Shown here piece by piece: positions 58,839 through 64,000 of a DNA stretch of 64,000 bases. Made by a program: the position numbers and the translations under genes. The DNA is from Amnibacterium flavum (lineage in GTDB: Bacteria > Actinomycetota > Actinomycetes > Actinomycetales > Microbacteriaceae): positions 1,488,001 through 1,552,000 of the forward strand of contig NZ_QEOP01000001.1 in NCBI RefSeq assembly GCF_003097495.1, given 5' to 3'. The notes under the pieces were generated by a model that was not told the origin of the DNA, did no database searches, and saw only the letters and a program-made list of their open reading frames with translations. Every line of letters starts with the position of its first letter. The stretch's first letter is position 1.

Positions 58839-60344
58839 GTGCAACCGCTGCTCAGGATGCGTGACATCGTGAAGCGCTTCGGCACCATGACCGCGGTCGA
58901 CCATGTCGACCTCGAGATACGCGCTGGAGAGGTGCACGCCCTGCTCGGGGAGAACGGGGCGGGAAAGTCGACCCTGATGAACTGCCTGTTCGGTCTCGTC
59001 CTGCCCGACGAGGGCAGCATCGAGATCGATGGGCAGCCCGTCGAGATCACCTCGCCGCGCCGAGCGCTCGCGCTCGGGGTGGGGATGGTGCATCAGCACT
59101 TCAAGCTCGTCCCCTCACTGACCGTCGCCGAGAACGTGTTCCTCGGAACCGAGGCTCACACCGGGCCCTTCGTCCTCGGACGGGAGCAGATCAGCCGCGT
59201 GCAACGCCTGAGCGAGGAGTACGGCCTCGAGGTGAAGCCGCGCGACAGGGTCCGCTCCCTGTCGGTCGGAGCCCAGCAGCGGGTCGAGATCCTCCGAGCC
59301 CTCGCCAAAGACGTCCGCATCCTCGTCCTCGACGAGCCGACAGCAGTGCTCACCCCCGCCGAGACCGAGAGGTTCTTCGAGGTGGTGCGGGGATTCGCCG
59401 AGCGCGGTCTCGCGATCATCCTGATCAGCCATCACCTCAAAGAGGTGCGACGCATCGCCGACCGGGTCACCGTCCTGCGTCGGGGTGTCCGCGTCGCGAC
59501 GGCCGAGATCGGCGACGTGACCAACGCGGAGCTCGCCGCGCTCATCACCGGTAACGAGGGCTTCGCACCCAGCGATGTCGCGCCGGGCACGCCCGGCGAG
59601 GTGCGTCTGCAGGTCGAGGACCTGCGACTCAAGAGCGCGCGCGGGCTCGACGTCGTCGACGGGGTCAGCTTCGAGGTGCGCGCCGGCGAGATCGTGGGCG
59701 TGCTCGGCATCGCCGGCAACGGGCAGACCGAGCTCGTCGAAGGCGTGACCGGACTCCGCACACCGGCGGCAGGTCGAGTGATGCTCGGGGGCACGGACGT
59801 GACCGGGACGGGGCCGGGGGCCGTCCGGGACGCGGGCCTGGTCCACATCCCCGAAGACCGCATCGGGCGCGGCATGGCGGGCTACTGGTCGGTCGGCGAC
59901 AACATCGCGGTCGGTCGACTCGACGGCGACGCGGTCGGCGGGACGTTCCTCTCCCGTTCACGCATCGGCGCTCTCGCCACCGAGCTCATGGCCCGGTTCG
60001 ACGTGCGAGCGTCGTCGCCCCGGCAGCTGGCGCGACGCCTGTCGGGCGGCAACGCTCAGAAGATGGTGCTCGCCCGCGAGCTCTCGCAGGACGCGAGCGT
60101 CGTCGTCTGCGCGGAGCCTACCCGCGGGCTCGACATCGCGGCCACGGCATTCGTCCGCTCGGAACTCGTCAAACGCCGCGACCAGGGCGGAGCGATCCTC
60201 CTCGTGTCGAGCGAGATCGAAGAGGTCACCCAGATCGCCGACCGGGTGCTCGTCATGTCCGCGGGGCGCATCGTCGCCGAATACTCCGGTGAACGCCCGT
60301 CCGAAGCCGAAGTCGGCAGAGCCATGTTGGAAGGCAAGTCGTGA
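58839..60344 (+). CDS. ABC transporter ATP-binding protein, double domain (nucleoside-type)
   Basis: A 501-residue ATPase with two fused nucleotide-binding domains, as in sugar/nucleoside importers. Domain 1 is complete: Walker [10 protein letters not shown], signature [11 protein letters not shown], Walker [11 protein letters not shown]. Domain 2 has an altered Walker A ([13 protein letters not shown]), a good signature [14 protein letters not shown] and CAEPTRGLD for Walker B, the usual asymmetry of this class. GTG 58839; stop overlaps the next start by four bases. Confidence 0.94.
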   Translation: MQPLLRMRDIVKRFGTMTAVDHVDLEIRAGEVHALLGENGAGKSTLMNCLFGLVLPDEGSIEIDGQPVEITSPRRALALGVGMVHQHFKLVPSLTVAENVFLGTEAHTGPFVLGREQISRVQRLSEEYGLEVKPRDRVRSLSVGAQQRVEILRALAKDVRILVLDEPTAVLTPAETERFFEVVRGFAERGLAIILISHHLKEVRRIADRVTVLRRGVRVATAEIGDVTNAELAALITGNEGFAPSDVAPGTPGEVRLQVEDLRLKSARGLDVVDGVSFEVRAGEIVGVLGIAGNGQTELVEGVTGLRTPAAGRVMLGGTDVTGTGPGAVRDAGLVHIPEDRIGRGMAGYWSVGDNIAVGRLDGDAVGGTFLSRSRIGALATELMARFDVRASSPRQLARRLSGGNAQKMVLARELSQDASVVVCAEPTRGLDIAATAFVRSELVKRRDQGGAILLVSSEIEEVTQIADRVLVMSAGRIVAEYSGERPSEAEVGRAMLEGKS

Positions 60345-61447
60345 CGACCACACCACCTCCCACCGAGAACCGCGAGGCGGCTCCGGTCACCGCGTCGGGT
60401 GTCCGCCCGCGTGGCGGCTGGTTGACCGCCGCCCGACGTGTCGTGCCCCTCGGCCTCAGCCAGTCGGTCATCGCCGTGGTGCTCGGCATCGCCGTGTGCT
60501 TCGTGATCATGCTCGCGGTCGCGTCGAACCCCCTCGAGGCGTTCGGATCGTTCGTCTTCGGCACGTTCCGCAATCCCTACTCCATCGGCAGCATGATCGC
60601 CATCGCCACGGTCCTCGTGCTCACCGCGCTCGCCGCCGCTGTCGGCTTCCGGGCGGGTGCGTTCAACATCGGCGCTGAGGGGCAGCTCGTCCTGGGCGGT
60701 CTCGCCGCGGCCGTCGTCGCCGGCAATGCGGGGATCGACGGATTCGTCGGCCAGGCGCTCGCGCTCATCGCGGCGACCGTCACGGGGGCACTGTGGATCG
60801 CGGTGCCCGCGGTGCTGCGAGTCCGGTTCCGCACCAACGAGATCCTGACGACGCTGATGTTCAACTACATCGCCGCCGATTTCGCCCTGTTCCTCGTCAA
60901 CAGCTACTTCCGCGACCCCGACTCCGGTGCGGTCGAGACCCCGCCCCTCGACGACAGCCTGTGGCTGGCGCGCCTGCTGCCCCCGCCGTCCCCGGCGAAC
61001 GTCGGTGCCATCCTCGTCGTGGTGATCGCCGTCGGGCTCTGGATCTACTTCGACCGCACCCGCTCGGGTATGCGCATGGAGGCCGCCGGCCTGCAGCCCG
61101 CGTTCGCCGAATACCTCGGCGTCCGATCGGGTCGGTACCTGTTCCTCTCGCTCGCCGTGAGCGGCGGACTCGCGGGCCTCGCCGGCGGCGTCGCCGTGCT
61201 CGGGATCACCCACGCGTACATCTCGGGTTTCTCGCCGCAGTACGGGTTCCTCGGGATCACGGTCGCCCTGATCGGTCGGCTCCGCCCGCTCGGCATCCTG
61301 GTGGCGGCGGTGCTGTACGCCTCTCTCATGACCGGGGCGACGGCGATGCAGGCCACCTCCAACGTGCCGTTCTCGCTCGTCTTCGTCCTCCAGGGAGTGC
61401 TCATCCTCCTCATCACCAGCCAGCGTCTCGGACGGAGCAGCTCGTGA
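60341..61447 (+). CDS. ABC transporter permease (nucleoside-type, BPD_transp_2)
   Basis: A 368-residue permease of the BPD_transp_2 family with 8-10 transmembrane segments. Conserved: [40 protein letters not shown] and [23 protein letters not shown] 60341 overlaps the ATPase stop; the 3' end overlaps the second permease start by four bases. Works as a heterodimer with that permease. Confidence 0.92.
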   Translation: MTTTPPPTENREAAPVTASGVRPRGGWLTAARRVVPLGLSQSVIAVVLGIAVCFVIMLAVASNPLEAFGSFVFGTFRNPYSIGSMIAIATVLVLTALAAAVGFRAGAFNIGAEGQLVLGGLAAAVVAGNAGIDGFVGQALALIAATVTGALWIAVPAVLRVRFRTNEILTTLMFNYIAADFALFLVNSYFRDPDSGAVETPPLDDSLWLARLLPPPSPANVGAILVVVIAVGLWIYFDRTRSGMRMEAAGLQPAFAEYLGVRSGRYLFLSLAVSGGLAGLAGGVAVLGITHAYISGFSPQYGFLGITVALIGRLRPLGILVAAVLYASLMTGATAMQATSNVPFSLVFVLQGVLILLITSQRLGRSSS

Positions 61448-62388
61448 ACGTTCTCGGCGACTTCCTCGCGCTCACGCTGACGAGCCTCATCCCGATCCTG
61501 GCGCCCGCCATCGGAGGCATGTTCGCCGAACGGGCTCGCGCCTCGAACATCGCCCTCGACGGCTGCATGCTCGTCGCCGCCCTCGCAGCCATCGCCGTCG
61601 GCGCCGCACTCGGCAACCCGTGGTTCGGCCTCGTCGCCGGCGTCGTCGCGGGTGCCGTGTACGCCTCGATCCTCGCCTTCGCCGCCTTCGTGCTGCGCAG
61701 CGACCTGCTCATCGCCGGCATCGCGGCGAACCTGCTCGCGACGGGTGTCACGCTCCTCGTCGTGCAGAACGTTCTCGGCTCGACCGGCACGTACGCGCCG
61801 ACCGGCGTTCAGCTCATCCCACGGATCCCGCTCGGTCCGCTCGCCGAGATCCCGATCGTCGGCGCGGCGCTGGACGGGCAGAGCGTGCTGCTCTACCTCA
61901 CCGTCGCACTCTTCGTCGTCGCGGCCGTCGTCATGAACCGCACCCGCTTCGGCGTGCACGTGAAGGCGGTCGGCGAGTCCGATGAGGCGGCGCTGGCCGT
62001 CGGCATCAAACCGGTTATGATCCGCACCGCGACGCTGCTGATCAGCGGCGCGCTCGCGGGAGTCGGCGGTGCCTACCTCTCGATCAGTTCCGTGGCGTCG
62101 TTCAATTCGAACCTCACCGGCGGACTCGGCTTCATCGCCTTCGCCGCCGTGATCTTCGGGCGTGCCACGCCGCTCGGCACGATCCTCGCGTCGCTGCTCT
62201 TCGCCGTCGCCACCGCGCTGGGCATCCAACTGCAGGGCACCGGAACGGTGTCGCCGCAGCTGCTGCACATGCTCCCTTACGTCGCCACCGTCGTGGCGCT
62301 CGCGGTGCAGGCCATCAGCCGCCGCCGCCGTGAGCGCTTCGACGTGTCCGAGACCAATTACGTACCCGCGATCATCCCGCGCGGCTGA
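61444..62388 (+). CDS. ABC transporter permease (nucleoside-type, BPD_transp_2)
   Basis: A 314-residue permease, second half of the transmembrane pair. Blocks: FAERARASNIALDGCMLVAA (FAERAG.N.ALEG-type motif), LRSDLLIAGIAANLLATGVT and AVGESDEAALAVGIKPVMIR. About nine hydrophobic segments. GTG 61444 is coupled to the upstream permease (GTGA). Longer open frame upstream is antisense-free but belongs to the first permease gene in another phase. Confidence 0.92.
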   Translation: MNVLGDFLALTLTSLIPILAPAIGGMFAERARASNIALDGCMLVAALAAIAVGAALGNPWFGLVAGVVAGAVYASILAFAAFVLRSDLLIAGIAANLLATGVTLLVVQNVLGSTGTYAPTGVQLIPRIPLGPLAEIPIVGAALDGQSVLLYLTVALFVVAAVVMNRTRFGVHVKAVGESDEAALAVGIKPVMIRTATLLISGALAGVGGAYLSISSVASFNSNLTGGLGFIAFAAVIFGRATPLGTILASLLFAVATALGIQLQGTGTVSPQLLHMLPYVATVVALAVQAISRRRRERFDVSETNYVPAIIPRG

Positions 62389-62407
62389 GCGGAGAAGGAA
62401 CCACCAC

Positions 62408-63382
62408 GTGACCACCAGTGAACGGACACCCGTCCTCGTCGACTGCGACACCGGCATCGACGACGCGATGGCCCTGCTCTACCTGCTCCGGCACGAGGGC
62501 GTCGAGATCGTCGGCGTCACGAGCGTCTTCGGCAACAACACGGCCGCCCAGTGCGCCATCAACTCGCTGCGCGTGCTCGAGCTCGTCGGCCACCCGGAGA
62601 TCCCCGTCGCCGTCGGCGCCGAGGAGCCCATCGCCAGTGAACTCGAGTACCTCGCGACCCACGTGCACGGAACCGACGGCCTCGGGGATGCCGGTCTGCC
62701 GCTCGATGTGTCGACCGCGCCCGATGCGCGCAGCGCCATCGAGCTGATCGATGAGCTCGCGACCAGGTACCCCGGCAGGCTGCGGATCCTCGCGATCGGC
62801 CCCCTCACCAATCTGGCCGCCGCGCTGCGTGCGCACCCCGATCTCACCGACCGCGTGGCTGACGTCGTCATCATGGGCGGCGCCGCCGACGCGCCCGGCA
62901 ACCAGTCCCCTGCGGCCGAGGCCAACATCATCCACGACCCCGAGGCCGCGCAGGAGGTGCTGTCCGCCGCGTGGCCGACGACCCTCGTCCCGCTCGATGT
63001 GACGATGCGCGAGATCCTCACCGAGGACCATCGGGCGGCGCTCGTCGCGTCCGAGGAACCCGCAGCGAACTTCGTGGGCGCGGCGACCGGCTTCTACTTC
63101 GAGCATTTCGGCATGGATTCCTACGGCACGCCCAGTTCGCCGTGTCACGACGCGCTCGCCGCCGGGGTGCTGACCGGCGACGTGGTTCCGCTCGTCGCCC
63201 CGCTCATCGACGTGGTCGTCGACTGCACCGACGGACCGGGACGCGGCGCCACGATCTGCGATACCCGAACCAAGTGGCGGGGCTTCACCGGGCTCACCGG
63301 CGGTAACTGCACCGTCGTGCTCGAGACCGACGGCACCTTCCCCGAGACTCTGGTCGCCTCTCTCACCGCGAGCGGATCGTGA
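62408..63382 (+). CDS. Nucleoside hydrolase (IUNH type)
   Basis: A 324-residue inosine/uridine-preferring nucleoside hydrolase-type enzyme that splits the N-glycosidic bond to ribose and base. The calcium site DxDxxxDD is VLVDCDTGIDDAMAL (Asp12, 14, 18, 19); VTSVFGNNTAAQCAINSLRV and VVIMGGAADAPGNQSPAAEA and a late PCHDALAAGVLT (Asp of the site) match. GTG 62408. Its stop overlaps the SDR start. Placement right after an importer fits cleavage of an imported nucleoside-like compound. Confidence 0.92.
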   Translation: MTTSERTPVLVDCDTGIDDAMALLYLLRHEGVEIVGVTSVFGNNTAAQCAINSLRVLELVGHPEIPVAVGAEEPIASELEYLATHVHGTDGLGDAGLPLDVSTAPDARSAIELIDELATRYPGRLRILAIGPLTNLAAALRAHPDLTDRVADVVIMGGAADAPGNQSPAAEANIIHDPEAAQEVLSAAWPTTLVPLDVTMREILTEDHRAALVASEEPAANFVGAATGFYFEHFGMDSYGTPSSPCHDALAAGVLTGDVVPLVAPLIDVVVDCTDGPGRGATICDTRTKWRGFTGLTGGNCTVVLETDGTFPETLVASLTASGS

Positions 63383-64000
63383 ACGATCTCGCGGGCAGAA
63401 CGATCGTCGTCACCGGTGCCGCCGCCGGACTCGGCAGGGCCATCTCGGTGCGGCTCGCAGCATCCGGAGCGCACATCGTGGCCGTCGACCTCCGCAGCAG
63501 CGAGGCGACCGTCGATCTGATCGTGGCAGGGGGTGGCTCGGCCCTCGCCGTCCGGGCGGACGTGACCGCGACCGATGACGCCGAGCGGATCATCGGCGAC
63601 GCCCAGGCGATCACCGGCCGCCTCGACGCGGTGGTCAACAACGCGGGTCGCTACGGCGGGTCCGCCATCCTCGACACCACCGACGAGGAGTGGGACGACT
63701 ACCTCGACGTCAACCTGCGCTCGACGTTCGTCATGACGCGCGCGTCGGTGCGCCGCATGATCGAGCAGGACGAACGCGACGGGGTGCGGGGCAGGGTCGT
63801 CAACATGGCCTCGCAGCTCGGCATCACCGGCCCTCCGGCCGCACTCGGTTACGGCGTCGCGAAGGCGGGCGTCATCCAGCTGACCCGCCAGGTCGCCGTC
63901 GACTACGGCAGGCACGGCATCGTCGTCAACGCGATCGCGCCGGGGCGGATCATCACCGGCGACCACCCCGGTGAGCGCGAATACCTCGAGTCAGGAGCCA
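63379..64000 (+). CDS. Short-chain dehydrogenase/reductase, 3' end missing
   Basis: The first 207 residues of a classical SDR; the gene runs past the window. NAD(P) loop TIVVTGAAAGLGRAISVRL (TGxxxGxG), Asp in VAVDLRSS suggesting NAD, NNAG in AVVNNAGRYGG, catalytic Ser in VVNMASQLG and Tyr-x3-Lys in GYGVAKAGV, then NAIAPGRIITGDHPG. Overlaps the nucleoside hydrolase stop by four bases. Could oxidise a sugar or alcohol group of the substrate (inference). Confidence 0.93.
   Translation, partial: MNDLAGRTIVVTGAAAGLGRAISVRLAASGAHIVAVDLRSSEATVDLIVAGGGSALAVRADVTATDDAERIIGDAQAITGRLDAVVNNAGRYGGSAILDTTDEEWDDYLDVNLRSTFVMTRASVRRMIEQDERDGVRGRVVNMASQLGITGPPAALGYGVAKAGVIQLTRQVAVDYGRHGIVVNAIAPGRIITGDHPGEREYLESGA

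Overview
The window is about 64 kb of high-GC DNA from an actinobacterium, most likely a member of the Microbacteriaceae close to Microbacterium (inference, not tested by phylogeny). The signs are the strong G/C bias at third codon positions, many GTG starts, -10-like TANNNT hexamers sitting 6-8 bases before start codons (leaderless transcripts), an F420-type luciferase-like oxidoreductase, a LexA-type SOS box of the actinobacterial form, and actinobacterial families such as DUF3097, DUF2993, DUF6412 with a second YidC, DUF3072 and DUF2277. It reads as ordinary chromosome: no integrase, transposase, phage module or CRISPR array was seen.

Layout. 1-6.2 kb: end of a secreted phosphoesterase, a secreted DUF1023 hydrolase, and the gatC-gatA-gatB operon for tRNA-dependent amidation. 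6.3-16.9 kb: TetR/VOC pair, FAD oxidoreductase, SRPBCC protein, FBP zinc protein, TMEM175-like channel, methyltransferase, a GNAT gene with no normal start codon, DUF6412 plus a YidC paralogue, DUF3097, a phosphoesterase, a HAD remnant and DUF3072. 17-24 kb: LLM oxidoreductase, DedA, acyltransferase, MpaB-like oxygenase, the copper-type YcnI protein and a small gene under a predicted SOS box. 24-30.4 kb is a stress block: OhrR-like MarR with OsmC, arsR divergent from arsC-arsM, DoxX divergent from HxlR, then an M20 peptidase coupled to an MFS exporter. 30.3-44.4 kb: ppc, methyltransferase, SulP transporter, MGDG-synthase-like glycosyltransferase, NmrA-like protein divergent from a WYL regulator, and a MarR regulator divergent from a hydrolase/DUF2255/FAD monooxygenase operon. 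44.4-52.9 kb: Fe-S photolyase, DUF2277, tRNA-Arg(CCG) with a duplicated 3' fragment, pdxH, a transglutaminase-like protein, a lipoprotein and argS with a DUF2993 gene.

52.9-64 kb is the most distinctive part: a divergent catabolic unit. Leftward run a GntR regulator, two tandem AA_synth-family proteins, a polysaccharide-deacetylase-fold hydrolase resembling cyclic imide hydrolases, and an asparaginase. Rightward run an alpha/beta hydrolase, a BMP-type lipoprotein with a complete nucleoside-like ABC importer, a nucleoside hydrolase and an SDR that runs off the end. The parts suggest import of a nucleoside-like or cyclic amide/imide compound, release of the base, ring opening and deamidation; the substrate cannot be read from the sequence.

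A family of short (about 29 bp) dispersed repeats in both orientations fills many gene junctions (6.3, 31.7-32.0, 34.8-35.0, 45.9-46.0, 46.5 and 49.5 kb). A different inverted repeat lies at 12.5 kb.
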